From Dactylonectria macrodidyma (lineage: Eukaryota; Ascomycota; Sordariomycetes; Hypocreales; Nectriaceae), in assembly GCA_020744425.1 (NCBI GenBank), contig JAGMUV010000029.1:1-64000 (forward strand): a stretch of 64,000 nt of DNA. Reading direction: 5' to 3'. The position numbers and the translations under genes were made by a program. Shown here piece by piece: positions 20,577 to 31,169 of this stretch (positions are counted from its first letter, which is position 1; the number at the start of each line of letters is the position of its first letter). The notes under the pieces are model-generated. The model searched no databases, was not told the DNA's origin, and worked only from the letters and a program-made list of their open reading frames with translations.

Positions 20577-22200
20577 TTAGTCCTCCTGCTCGTCAATATT
20601 ATCAACCTCCTCTCCAATCTCATTTTCGAGCCTATCAAGCGTAGTAGCATCAATATCATTCGCTGCCAAATGATCTCGTACGCGGTCAAGTCCACCCGTA
20701 GGTGTTGATAGTAGCTCTAGAGCTGGTGATTCTTGATTGATAATATACTGCTGCAAATGCTGCCGTAAGAAGAGATATGTAGAAAGATATGGCCGTTCTA
20801 CTGGATCTTGTGGGTGGTCTTGACGGCTTTGGAGTATACGATCGCAAATAGCTATCGTATGCTCAGGTAAGTAAGCGTCAAGGTCAATATAGTCTTCTGC
20901 GAAGATATTCTGAAGCGTATCTAGTCGTCCCTGAGGGATGACCTCTGCCCAGCTTCTCACTTGTCGGGCCTCGGGCTGAAAGTAAAGGTTCCATGGTTGC
21001 CCGGGAACAACATGTGGCCTATTGCGCTGTTTACGAATGTAATGCACATTCCACATGTGTACGAAGTCGGCGAATTCCTCTCTCAAAATTGGCATAAAGA
21101 TATAAAGCATCGCAATACGGTCAGGTATAGAGTCATCTGAGAAATATGTAAGTCCTGTGATTTCAGAGAAATACTCCTAAGAACATATCAATATGCTATC
21201 ATAAATAAAGATATTAGCCTATACTTACCCGCCAGAACTTAGCCCTGCCTTGACTTAGCCGAAGCCACCAGCTTTCAATCTTCTGATTATTTGTGCTCTT
21301 GCCGTAGGCCCAACAGTCTTAGAAGCGCACGTCTTGCTGAATACTATCCTGTACGCGCACGCGTTCTTTCGAAAGGTAGAAATGTGCTCCAGCCATTAGA
21401 ATTGTCTCTCGGCCGCGGTCCGAACGGATGATATTGGGCATTGTCTGGCGTTCTGAAAGTACGTGAAGGTATTGCGCAACAACACTCCGTGACGTGTTGG
21501 CTGATATGCCAATATAAAACCACGTAATAAACCGTGAGTATACGTCAATTGAAGCGTAAATCTCAAAGCCCCAAGCCTTCAATTTATCATAGGCATCAAG
21601 AGACCACATGAAGTCAGGGCCAGGGGCTGTCCATCCACCTCGGCGATATCGCATTATATTCCAACGTTCGGTAATACTTCCGGGATAAAACTCGCGAAAG
21701 CCTTCGTACAGCGCCCGGCGACTGAGTACGAGTCCAGCTCGACGGACCTTTGTATAGAGATACGTACGGCCAAAGTCTTTAAGCTTAGTGCTCTGTTCGG
21801 ACTCGTTTTCAAAGAAACGGCGCAATTCGCGTAGGCTTTCTGATATCTGTTCGGGGTCTTGACGGCGCCAAAGCCCAAGGTCCCGGCGTATGCGTTCAAG
21901 TCCAGTCTTCGTGATAATAAAACCATCAGAATGGAGCTTCAGAAGCATAAAGTGATCGTTCAAGACCTTATTAAAGAATAAGTCTTTAATGTGCTGACGA
22001 AGGTGTTCTGAGTCTTCAGTATATTGTTTGATCGAGACATTCCAACTTTTGAGGCTGCGATACACGGTCGTACGTCCTACTTTGACGTGGAAATGCTCAT
22101 TAAGGCGTGTGACGATTTGATCGTATGTGAGATGGTCATCATTCTTCCATTATTGAATTTGTATGCGAAATGAAGATAAGTCAATCGAAAGGCGGCCCAT
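20577..22200 (-). pseudogene. Integrase-fold transposase of element A, two nonsense codons
   Basis: ATG at 22198-22200 (MGRLSIDLSSFRIQIQ). Exon 1 is 21229-22200, exon 2 20577-21176, and the intron 21177-21228 has GTAAGT and TTAG. The reading frame joins exactly, FWR to EYFSEITG, giving 523 codons. The N-terminus is HTH-like (LTYDQIVTRLNEHFHVKVG, TTVYRSLKSW). Catalytic triad: Asp202 in WSLDAYDKL, Asp261 in RSDRGRET, Glu309 in NNQKIESWW, with 47 residues between the last two, as in the rve (retroviral-integrase/IS3) fold. The C-terminal block LREEFADFVHMWNVHYI is also typical. TAA at 22150-22152 (codon 17) and TAA at 21319-21321 (codon 294) break it, each with the frame continuing. The enzyme would have mobilised element A. 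Confidence 0.8.
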
Positions 22201-22739
22201 TGCGTTAACTTCGGGGCCCGTATGAGGCCATAGTGAGAAGTACGGTCTCGTACTAAAAATCGAAAGTTCGAGCTTTGGATTCAACAGCTGGCGCTGAAAA
22301 TCTTTTTCGTATGTCTGCATACGTGGCCATACGAGAGCGTAATCTTAATTTTCGAGCTAGAGCCTGATTAAGCAATTCAGGGGCAAAGCTACTGGTGGTC
22401 GTTAATAATCATACGATACACTACGAGACTCTACCCTGCAATACTCCCCAGATATTAAGGCAAATAATTACTTTATATCTTCTATACGTAAAAAAAAAAT
22501 CCAGGCTAAAGTAAATTTCATTTCAGACCCTAGCCAGCAATTAGGTATCGTAATGCTCCGTATGCTTCCATATGCCATCGCATGCAGTCATACGCCGAAA
22601 TATCGTTCGCGTTTTTATTTAGATTATAAAATGAAATTTTGCCTCGGATTCTTAGAGACGGAGGTAACAGAAGATGACCAAGTAGACTAGAAAAAGGGTC
22701 AGTATGAGCTCATATTCTCCTGTAAAGAGTGATATACTT
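22201..22739. promoter_or_regulatory. Central non-coding region of element A with repeated CGTATG/CATACG
   Basis: Between the transposase start and the end of the DUF3716-like gene, CGTATG or CATACG occurs many times (for example in CCCGTATGAGG, TCGTATGTCTGCATACG, TCATACGATAC, CTCCGTATGC). The same TACG core begins the terminal repeats and recurs near both ends (19325-19355 and 23585-24020). The motifs could be transposase-binding or promoter sites. That is inference. Confidence 0.35.
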
Positions 22740-23571
22740 TAGTCTTTCTTCGAAGAGGTGCCCCCCTTCTTTCTCTTCTTCTTATCAGCAGCATCCTTAA
22801 AGAACTTGGACATCTTTAAGAGCGTCTTGCGGTCAAAGTCCTCCATCGGGTCCGTACTATCACTATCAGAGTCGAAGTCATCGGCCTTGCGCTTAGTGCT
22901 TTGCTTGCCTACTACTAATTAGTAGCGCATATAGGTGCGTGAGTGTAAGTACTTACCGAGAGAACACGCCTGGCTAGAACGGTTCTAATCGCAATTAGCA
23001 CAAGCATGCGGGTGAGTGTTAGAGACAATACACTTGTTGAAGGCTCCGTTCTGGCCTGTGCACTTATTGCAGCGCTCCGTATCCTCACGTTCGTCACCGT
23101 ATAGGTAGCGGAGCATAGTATCACAATTCTGACTGCCGCGAAAGTTGAGGACGGGGGCGGTCTTCTTCATAGACTTGCTGTCAGTCTTGTAGTTGAGCTT
23201 AAGCAGACGTATTTCCTGATACGAGTTAGGACGAACTAGTACGCTGATCTGCAGGTACAAACCTTGGTGGAGTTAATGGCAGCGAAACCCTTCTTGCTGC
23301 TACCCTTCAGAGCATTCATCAGAGCCCAAACGGTAAGATCCGGGTTCTCAGAGGGCTGTTCACCCTTGTATGTGAAAGTATGAGTGTCAATCTCCAGCAC
23401 TTCCTTAGGCAGCTTGCTGAATTTTTCCTCTCCAAAATCCTCACGTAGGAGGTCGAAAGCAGCCTTACGAAGCAGTTTGTCTTGCTTCTCCTTTTCCTTT
23501 TCGAGTCGCTTTCTCTCCTTCTCCGCCTCCTTTTCCTTGTCCTTGTCATCCTTCTTGCGAGTGCCGGCCAT
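22740..23571 (-). pseudogene. DUF3716-like zinc-knuckle gene of element A, one nonsense codon
   Basis: ATG at 23569-23571 (MAGTRKKDDKDKEKEAEKE, a charged coiled start). Exons: 23263-23571, 22957-23215, 22740-22908. Introns: 23216-23262 (GTTTGT, CTAAC, CAG) and 22909-22956 (GTAAGT, TAG). Phases fit at both junctions. The cysteine block is C-x2-C-x9-C-x9-C-x2-C (CNKCTGQNGAFNKC, then HACANC). After a TAG at 22985-22987 comes NRSSQACSL in the same frame. This spacing matches the fungal domain DUF3716. The last exon is acidic then basic (DSDSDSTDPMEDFDRK, KKKRKKGG), with a probable nuclear signal. Role unknown. As transposon cargo it might assist or regulate transposition. Confidence 0.6.
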
Positions 23572-24052
23572 GATGGGCAATCCGTAGTCGTACGAAGTCG
23601 AATTTGTTGAATTTGCTTATGTACGGGCGCGTATGGGGTGTATTGGGTCTGGAAGGCTTGTGGGGTTCCTGCCTCGGCAACGGTTAGCCTGCGACAGTAC
23701 GTACTGCGGAAAATCGTAGGCGCGCGTGGGTCCGCCAATATGGGCAAAATGCATATCAAAATGTAGCGTGCAACCCTGCAATATCGTAGCAGATTGGACG
23801 CCCACGCAAAGCGCATTGCGGCAGCGTTATTTTACAAAAGGAGGCTATTTTTACCTCCAAATTGGGATTGAAGAAGGAAGAAGAAAAGAAAGAGAGGCTC
23901 GTAGCCTGTTGTGAGGAGAATGAGGCGAGTGCATGTGACCAGCTGGCGATGAATGCATGTTGACTTTGGATGACTAAGCGATTTGATCGAGCGATAATGC
24001 TTCAAACGGGGCCGTACGGTGGGTGTGCCCCTACCCAAAAACACCACAAATT

Positions 24053-24087
24053 GGGTTTTGGAACTGTGCCCCCTATGGACTTCCGTA
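24053..24087 (-). repeat. Right terminal inverted repeat of element A
   Basis: 35 bp, the exact reverse complement of 19115-19149, followed at once by the GCTGT duplication. Confidence 0.95.
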
Positions 24088-24092
24088 GCTGT

Positions 24093-25356
24093 GCCACATC
24101 AACTTGAAACTTAGCACGCAGGCACGCTGCGCCCCTTATTAGAAAGCGAGGGAATTTTTAGCCTTGCACTCGCGCCGCCCAATGATTGGCTCACTCGGAA
24201 TTTTGTATGAACAAAGTCCGAGTCAGCCAATACGGATCACTTCAGGACCCCAAGCACGGTTCCTGAATTCCTGTCAGTCCCCTGGCCCAAGCAGGGGCAC
24301 TTCTAGGACTAATCATTATTGGGCGATCTTAGCCCACTTAAGCCGATGATCCGCCATCACCCTCTTGCGGAGCGAAGGTTAGGGAGTGAGCTAGGACTTT
24401 GAAGTAGGCAAGAAATGGCTGTGGGCGATTTTGTGTCTGGGTGGCCAGCCAGTGGAGCTGATACCCCGCTCTAGCCTGTCCCTCTCTGTTTATGAATTCG
24501 CTGATCAGTCTGGTATTTGGTACGGGCGGGCCCAGTTAATGCGGTAATAGGGGAGATAGAGTGGTATAATTGATTTGTCAGCTGATAATCCCGATGAAGT
24601 AGACTTAATGATCTGCTATTTATATAATAGATATTATCCACGGTTAACTTCTTCCGGTTGCCCCCGTACCCAGTTGCACTTCACTTAGCTACGAACTTGC
24701 ATTAAAAGTAATAGATTAGGTCTTAGAGTTCTTTTTCATCTTGTAGGACACCAGCCTAGAATGAGCTTCTGTTGTGCAATCAAGTCTGATGACAAGGGTG
24801 AGGCTATCCACCAACTTTGCAGGTTATCATTCCTCGATGGCATGTGAAGATATCGCTGCGTCTCTTTGTCAACCACCCGACAAAGTCGACTATAGTGTTG
24901 AATGTGACCTTGTATACATACCATCTGTCCTTGTCGTCTCTTTCTTACCCAAGCGAGAGATGGTTTGGTCGAGGTGGTGCATCTTCTATAAGATGTCTGC
25001 TGCGCAACAAAGGTCATCATGGGCATTACGAGCCACCCATATCCACGGCGCTAAGTCGTTTTCTTCTAGTTCCTTGGAGTCCCATACACATAGTTTAGCC
25101 TTATTTGATTAGTATTGGATTAGAGGGCCAGATTAGGAACCACTTTAGGGAAATCAGTCAGGACCTAGATCAGGGATAACCTTAGGGGCTCGGCTAGAGA
25201 CCGGCAGCTAATACCAGTTCAGTTATCATCAGCACTGTCATGGCTTCCCGGGGCGCAGTGTTCAATGAACTCTCGTCAGCATCAGTTATTACTTTCCGGT
25301 GCTGGATGGTAGTAGAATGGATGCTCATTGCGTCGAGCATCTCAGCCCGGTTAACG
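24093..25356. other. No gene recognised
   Basis: Overlapping ORFs at 24736-25112 on both strands lack recognisable motifs. It ends at the AAAAT duplication of the solo LTR. Confidence 0.45.
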
Positions 25357-25361
25357 AAAAT

Positions 25362-25554
25362 TGTGACGGGAGCGTCTGGAGTGCTGGACCCAGGGTGGGG
25401 TCAATACGTAACTAGGACGCACGGGGCAGGCCACAGGGACTATCAACGCGTCTACGCGTCTACGCGCCTGCCCGCTTTCTCTCTTTCCTCTTCATCGTAG
25501 TATTCTCGCAATACAGTGGCATTACCTTGAGTTGATCTCATCTAGCCCGTGACA
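25362..25554. mobile_element. Solo LTR, copy 1 (193 bp), TSD AAAAT
   Basis: It begins TGTGACGGGAGCG, ends CCCGTGACA (TG...CA) and is flanked by AAAAT at 25357-25361 and 25555-25559. It is nearly identical to 53825-54019. It contains the repeat CGCGTCTACGCGTCTACGCG. No internal retrotransposon sequence is attached, so this is an LTR left by recombination. Confidence 0.85.
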
Positions 25555-25559
25555 AAAAT

Positions 25560-27086
25560 CAAAACCATCATGCTGATTGAGACCTTGGCCATGATAGCCC
25601 GCGCTATGGCTTTCAGATCAGAGTCAGCGACAAGCAGGCGTATTGTACCGAACTTCTAGCCGAGACTAAACTTACACTGGTAGATTCTTTCGAATGTTTT
25701 TGGAGCCGAGGGACGATCAGTTCTCGATTTTGGAAGGGCCAAGCCCGGCGAGGAGCTCCGGACGCCGACCACCCATCCATTTTTGGCCCCGGCCGACATG
25801 GCCGACAGAGACGTAAGGCACCCACCGTAGAATAAAAACACCTAATCACCTCCGAAATTTACGCGTTGCGGACCTACGGGCTGTGTTCATCGAGAGAAGT
25901 TTCGAAACAACGCTAAATTAAATGTGTCAACTTATCACTGTAATCTACCACTCATGCCTGCCATCCAGCCATAGTTGTTGAGGAAGATGCCGTGTCCGAT
26001 GGGTAAAACACAGCACCCGGTCTCGTGCAATAACGCAGTTGCAGCCTATGACCTAGGCTTTCGTCGATGAGACATTATAAAGTCTAGTTGCTACTTATTA
26101 GACTTAAGCGGATCGAAACACATCTCTAAATCTTCGGAGCTTCCCAGCCACTCTTTTGAGATATCGGCGGCTTTGAGTGATATCGATCATACGAACGTGT
26201 GATGTGACTGGTTTGAGAGATAGCTGTTGAGGGATTGGAACAGCTGGAAGATTCCTGGGCTTTATAGTTGCACTCAAGGTTGCTAATGCAGTGAGTCAAG
26301 GATGACAGCTGTTGATGGCAACTGACAGTAAGGCATACACTCCATGCCTTCCTCGATATTCCCTTAGGAATCCTGCCTAGCATGCAGTACCAACCCCCCC
26401 CCCCCCCCCCCCCCCCCCGTGGCGACACAACATAACCTAGGCAAAGTAATAGGGGCTGTGACTCCCTGAAGTATGCAGGAGGTGCCCCTTTCTCTTCGGT
26501 ATGCTCGTAGTGGCCGCTCCTCAGTGTCTCGGCCAACAGATACCATGGGACTACCCCGGAGGAGTGTTCCATAACGATCCTAGCGTCCATGTGCGTCCAA
26601 CAGGTGCTCACGAGTGCACGAGAGCGACGAGGTGGTAGGATCAAAGTGTGGTACGCTGCCCCGAGAACGCTACGACATGGGTTCGATCCGTCTCAGGATG
26701 CGCCGGTTGATGACAATTAGCCTTGTCATTATAGAGGGCCTCTCAGCAAGGGAACAAATACTAGAGGTTGGGGTCAGGGGCGTATGGTTCGGCGACCGAC
26801 ACCGGCTGAGTGAAGCCAGGGCGAACCATATACATTGGTTGGTAAACAATGCTTCGGCGAATCAATTATTGGTTACACGGTAGGTAGGTCTTTCATTGTT
26901 CTCCCTAATCCACGGCTTCCGTCGGTAGTGCGCCTTGAGATTCATGAGGCTGAAAGATGACATATGATTATTTGCCATGGGCTGACTTGGTTCCTAATTT
27001 GAATGACGATGAATCAGAACCCGGCCTGGTTATTATCGATAGGCATCCCATACACGTTAAAGTGATGGGGGTGAACTCTAGTGTTC
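25560..27086. other. No gene recognised; contains C25 tract
   Basis: Short unrelated ORFs only. The stretch ends at the 3' end of the four-TM gene. Confidence 0.45.
26394..26418. repeat. C25 homopolymer, second copy
   Basis: Exactly 25 C residues, the same length as the tract at 8152-8176 but without the palindrome. Flanks differ. Confidence 0.95.
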
Positions 27087-28106
27087 TCACTCAGAAGCCA
27101 CCACCTCCTCGCTCCGCTGAGGCTGAGTTGTGCCCTGACGTCGATGCGAACCCCATCGTAGGCTCACTTCGAAAGCGACCTCGCCATCACCGAACCGTGG
27201 GTTAACGTTGAGCAACTGCAGAAATCTTTTCGTGGCGACGAATGCATCGTATGCCGAGATGAAGAAGAGAATAGTTAGGGTTATGCTATTACAAGATCAG
27301 CGTCAACGTAGCTGGAGTATCCATATATCAAATTGAGAGATGGGCTATCGTCTGGGTCGCATGGTGGTAATTACTCACCCGTAAAAGGCTCCTAGGTAGA
27401 TCAAAATCTGTTTGAACACCTGCATTTTTAGAGCCCACTTCTGGCACTCCTCCATCGACCCAGAAGATCGAGACAGTATATTAACGCCGTAATCACCGTC
27501 AGAATCGTCATCACCGGGCTGAGGCCTATTGACATAACGGCAATAATCAGGTGCATAGCCGGACATTAGTTGCGCGACGACCCCGACAACCACGTAAGCG
27601 AAGAATCCAAGTACGGTGGCATTGATGACAGAGTAGAAGGGCTTGCGGGTGCGCCATATGCAGATGAAGTTGCCGAAGAGATAGACGATGGACAGCGCGC
27701 CCTACCAGAGCATAAGATCAGTATGCGTATTCACGGATTTTCCTTAGGAAAGGAAGGAGAAACTCACTGCCCAGAACATGAGACCCTCGAAATCCCGCAT
27801 CTGCCAGTCGCTGTAATCGAAATTCGACCTTCCGAACCCCGCGAGCACCATCTCGGCGAACAAGAAGGCCAGTGTAGCGATGCCGGTAGCGAGCGAGGTG
27901 GCAGGGAAGAGAAGTTTGTAGCGCGACGAAGACGGCGATGCCTCGGCCACGGTGTCTTCTCCGGCCACGACTCGGTGTTCATCTGCGGGAGACGACGGCG
28001 ACGACGGCCTTCTATTATTACCAGCTGCGTCGTCTCGCTGGTTCGAGGTCGGCCACAGGAGGGGTGTCGTCTCCTCGGGACGGCGCTCAGGGCTTGCTGA
28101 GTTCAT
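27087..28106 (-). CDS. Four-transmembrane protein (286 aa, two introns)
   Basis: ATG at 28104-28106. Exons: 27768-28106, 27379-27701, 27087-27285. Introns: 27702-27767 (GTGAGT...TAG) and 27286-27378 (GTGAGT...TAG). Both junctions keep frame (MFWA to GALSIVYL; FYG to ITLTILFF). The cytosolic N-terminus is about 75 residues, Ser/Pro/Glu-rich. Four hydrophobic segments follow: KLLFPATSLATGIATLAFLF, FWAGALSIVYLFGNFICIW, VINATVLGFFAYVVVGVVAQ and KQILIYLGAFYGITLTILFF. A Cys-containing loop (PDYCRYVNRP ... MEECQKW) lies between TM3 and TM4. The topology is MARVEL-like, but the family is not certain. No stop or frameshift. It looks functional. Confidence 0.7.
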
Positions 28107-28445
28107 TGCAACCAGCTGCTACGAGATTCGATGCATGTAATATGTATAGGTTGAGGTTGCGGTTGAAATGAAGTAAACAAATCATCGAGAAAGAAATGAG
28201 GGCGGAAGGATTCGAGGATGCTGACATGATGTTAGGCAGACACGCGCTATCGATCCCCCTGTCTGTCCTCTTCGCGTTTCAGCCACCGCGCGCAGCACAT
28301 TCGGCTCCGAAGAGGAATAGCTCATGATTACGGAGGCTCACATCAAAAGTTTTGTCCCTCTCTAACGACGCCACACCATTCCACAACACCTTCGCGCCAG
28401 CAATTCTTCGCTACTACCTCCTTACGATCAATACTCTCAATCAAC

Positions 28446-29061
28446 ATGTATCATAATGAAAACCAGATGGAGAAGCGATGCGGACAGTGCCTCACCTATC
28501 TCAATCCGGGCCCGAAATTACGCCGCTTGAACTCGGAATTTGTAGGGTTCACCTCAGTACCTAAGTTCTTCCGTTGACGATGCTATAGCTCCTCTGCGAT
28601 GCCTGTGGAGATCTTCAGAGTTTGGAGGGTCACCTGATGGTTCGTCAGTATGACTGGGAGGGAGATTGCGCAATTTGTTACGAAGAGGATATTACTGTCG
28701 TCCTCCTTGCCTGTGGGAATGGTTCCTCGCCCACTCTTGTCGGCCATACACTATGCTATACCTGTGCGCATGGTCTTGGTATATATAGGACTGGCTCTGC
28801 ATTGTTTCTTCCTGAGCAACCGGTCAAGTGTCCATACTGCGTCAGAGAAGTAATCCATGCTGTCCAGGCAGCCTCTGAGTCGTGGTTTTGGACGAGCCTG
28901 AGGTTGTGGCTGTTTTGAAGGTGCTTCTCACACAAAGGGGACAGCAGCAAGTCAAAGCTAGGCTGATGGACTTGAACGAAATATGGATGGATCTTCAAGA
29001 GTTAGGAGAGACTCAGCAGAGGGTGGCAGTGCAGATGTTTGAGAACAAGTATGGGATCTAG
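28446..29061 (+). CDS. RING-like zinc-finger protein, possible late frameshift
   Basis: ATG at 28446. Exon 1 is 28446-28541, the intron 28542-28588 (GTAGGG...TATAG), and exon 2 starts at 28589 in frame (NSEF to LLCDACG). Cys pairs follow in order: CGQC, CDAC, CAICYEED, LACGNG, then HTLCYTC and KCPYC, a RING/treble-clef-like layout that suggests an E3 ubiquitin ligase or zinc-binding role. The frame stops at 28918, giving 141 residues. Another frame continues protein-like from about 28880 (VVLDEPEVVAVLKVLL, then QQQVKARLMDLNEIW) to TAG 29059-29061, so a one-base frameshift near 28881 probably shortened a longer coiled-coil tail. Confidence 0.55.
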
Positions 29062-29764
29062 TATATCATATCTACAAAAGGATCGGCGGCTATCACACAG
29101 CAGATACATCAAGCCTTTGCCTTGGTTTTCTCCTTCTCCCAAGCATATCTCGCGGGGGGGTCACTTTAGGGGCCATTGAAAGGCAGCTTCAACATGTGAT
29201 TGGTCGACTAAAATAGAATTACAGGTCCCCTAAATGGGATGATAAGGAGTCATGTTTCCCCACCACCCAAGAGGCGCCCTCTTCTCAATCAGGCTACCTA
29301 ACAGACCACGAAAGACGGCGTGGTGTCGCTGCGAATTTGTCTTTTCCAAACTCAATGCCCGCCTAGCTTACATACTGTACGGTAGAGCATTGTTGGCGGG
29401 GGGAAATCGTCGGACCTCACTACTCGCATGCATCACATGTCGGTACTTTTTTCGCAGTGGTTATGTGTTGGCCAAGGCCGCAATCTCCATAGAAACAGAA
29501 CACTTGATTGGCTGGGATACGCGATCCTGGTGCGACTGTTGGTGGGACACGTACTCCTGATGGGGGGAGGGACAACAACGCCACACCTAAATGAAGCATC
29601 ATTGGCTCCTTCGGGTAACAAACAAGGGTGGGGGCCCGCTGTATTAAATCCAACCTCCCCGCCATCCTTGAGAGACAAAACCCAGGTAAATCTCTCCCCC
29701 AACCTCAACACCCACTTAGCGAAGGACCTCAGCGCGCAACTGAAGCTGTTTCATGCTTAGCGAA
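29062..29764. other. No gene recognised
   Basis: Competing short ORFs at 29252-29760 on both strands. None has a family signature. Confidence 0.45.
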
Positions 29765-31160
29765 ATGGCCACACCCGGTGCAGACCCTGTCATACAGGCT
29801 GACGTATAACCTCTTCTCCACGACTCTGTACGATACGAACATGAGCTAACCCTCAATTGAGGTTGACGACGATCGAGACTCGGCAGTTGGAGATGTATGT
29901 ATGGATGGCATCTTGCCTACCCTGACGTGCTGTGAAAGAACGCAATCGCTAATATAAACCATGACATAGGACAACACGTCATCAACTGCTAGCGTGACCA
30001 GCTCCATTCTCAATTATCGGATCGAAAACGGGAGAACATACCACGCATACAAGGACGGAAGTAGGTTACTATGCGTTTGTCCTTAACGAGATTTCTAGCA
30101 CTCACAGCCTTTTTTACCTGCTGTAGAATACTATATGCCCAATGACGAAACGGAGAACAACAGACTAGGTAATATAGTACGCTCCTCCACTGTCCAAAAT
30201 TCTTACACTTGATCTCTTCAGACTTGCAGCACAATCTGTTCCTCCTCACTTTTAACAACAAGCTTAGTCTCTCCCCGCCGAACCTTCCAGAATTCAAGAC
30301 CGGCCGGGTTCTCGACCTGGGTACCGGTATAGGCATTTGGGCGGTCGACTTTGCTGACGAACATCCCGAGACTGAGGTGAGAGGAAGTATCTTAGAGCAA
30401 AAAGCGACTAAGGCTAACAATCTACGTAGGTGATAGGGGTCGATCTGTCTCCTATCCAACCGGAATTATATGAAATGAGTTCCCACATGAAAGACGGATG
30501 ACGACTCAAACTCAAGCAGCATACCCCCGAATCTAAAGTTTGAGATCGACAACATCGACGAGGACTGGACTTATTCTCAGCCTTTTGACTATATTCACAG
30601 CAGAATGATAAACGTCTCAGTCAAGAACTGGCCAGAGTATTTACATAAGATTTTTAAGTGAGTTATTTTACAGTTTAGTGAATAAGTTAGTAACCCCTGA
30701 TTTGACTAAAAATCTTACGCCGGGTGGCTATGTTGAGCTCCAGGACGTCGATATATCTATGCAATCAGACGACAACACCCTTACCAAAGATCATGCTCTT
30801 CGGAAATGGTATGCTCTTCTAGCCAAGGCGGCCCAAGAGCACGGAACTCCTTTCATAGAGACCAATCAACTCAAACACCTTATAGCCGAGGTTGGATTCG
30901 TTAATATCAAAGAGACGCCATTTAAATGGCCGACAAATCGCTGGCCCAAGGAGAAAAGATTTAAGGAGCTTAGAGAATGGAGCAACATGAACACAGACGA
31001 CCTTCTTAAGGGGCTTTCAATGGCTTTGTTTACAAGGTGCCTTGGCTAGACTCCTAAGGAGGTTAACGTTTTCCTGGTTGACGTCAGGAAGGATTTGAAC
31101 AATCCGAAAATCCATGCCTACTGGTCAATGTATTCTCCGCCACCCCGTTTTTGTTCTCAA
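29765..31160 (+). pseudogene. LaeA-like SAM-dependent methyltransferase, disrupted
   Basis: ATG at 29765 (MATPGADPVIQAD). Exons 29765-29803, 29862-29894, 29970-30060, 30127-30168, 30222-30376 and from 30430 join in frame through five canonical introns. They read IENGRTYHAYKDG, YYMPNDETENNRL, DLQHNLFLLTFNNKL and VLDLGTGIGIWAVDFADEHP (SAM motif I), then VIGVDLSP. Downstream blocks are IPPNLKFEIDN, DYIHSRM, NLTPGGYVELQD. This is the class I methyltransferase family that includes the secondary-metabolism regulator LaeA. Damage: the splice sites expected near 30475 and before 30710 are lost (AA instead of AG), and TAG at 31047-31049 replaces Trp before TPKEVNVFLVDVR. The 3' end fades after HAYWSMYS. 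Confidence 0.75.
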
Positions 31161-31169
31161 TGTGCTGAT

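Larger units (their letters stand above)
19115..24087. mobile_element. TACGG-ended integrase-type DNA transposon, element A (4973 bp)
   Basis: Perfect 35-bp terminal inverted repeats at 19115-19149 and 24053-24087 begin TACGGAAGTCCATAGGGGGC. Both ends are flanked by GCTGT (19110-19114 and 24088-24092), a 5-bp direct duplication; the third-party comparison, element B, has 6 bp. Cargo: accessory gene (+, 19395-20531), transposase (-, 20577-22200) and DUF3716-like gene (-, 22740-23571). The first two converge. TACG/CGTATG motifs recur in the subterminal and central non-coding parts. Each gene has only one or two nonsense codons, so this is a fairly young but disabled insertion. Confidence 0.9.

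Noticed and set aside
12352..24087. One giant composite element or Starship spanning both TACGG elements
   Set aside because: Each element has its own matching ends and target duplications, and no tyrosine-recombinase captain gene is present.
25613..25849. Minus-strand ORF with Cys/Arg-rich N-terminus
   Set aside because: Overlaps another ORF of similar length in a second frame, with no motif. No support for either.
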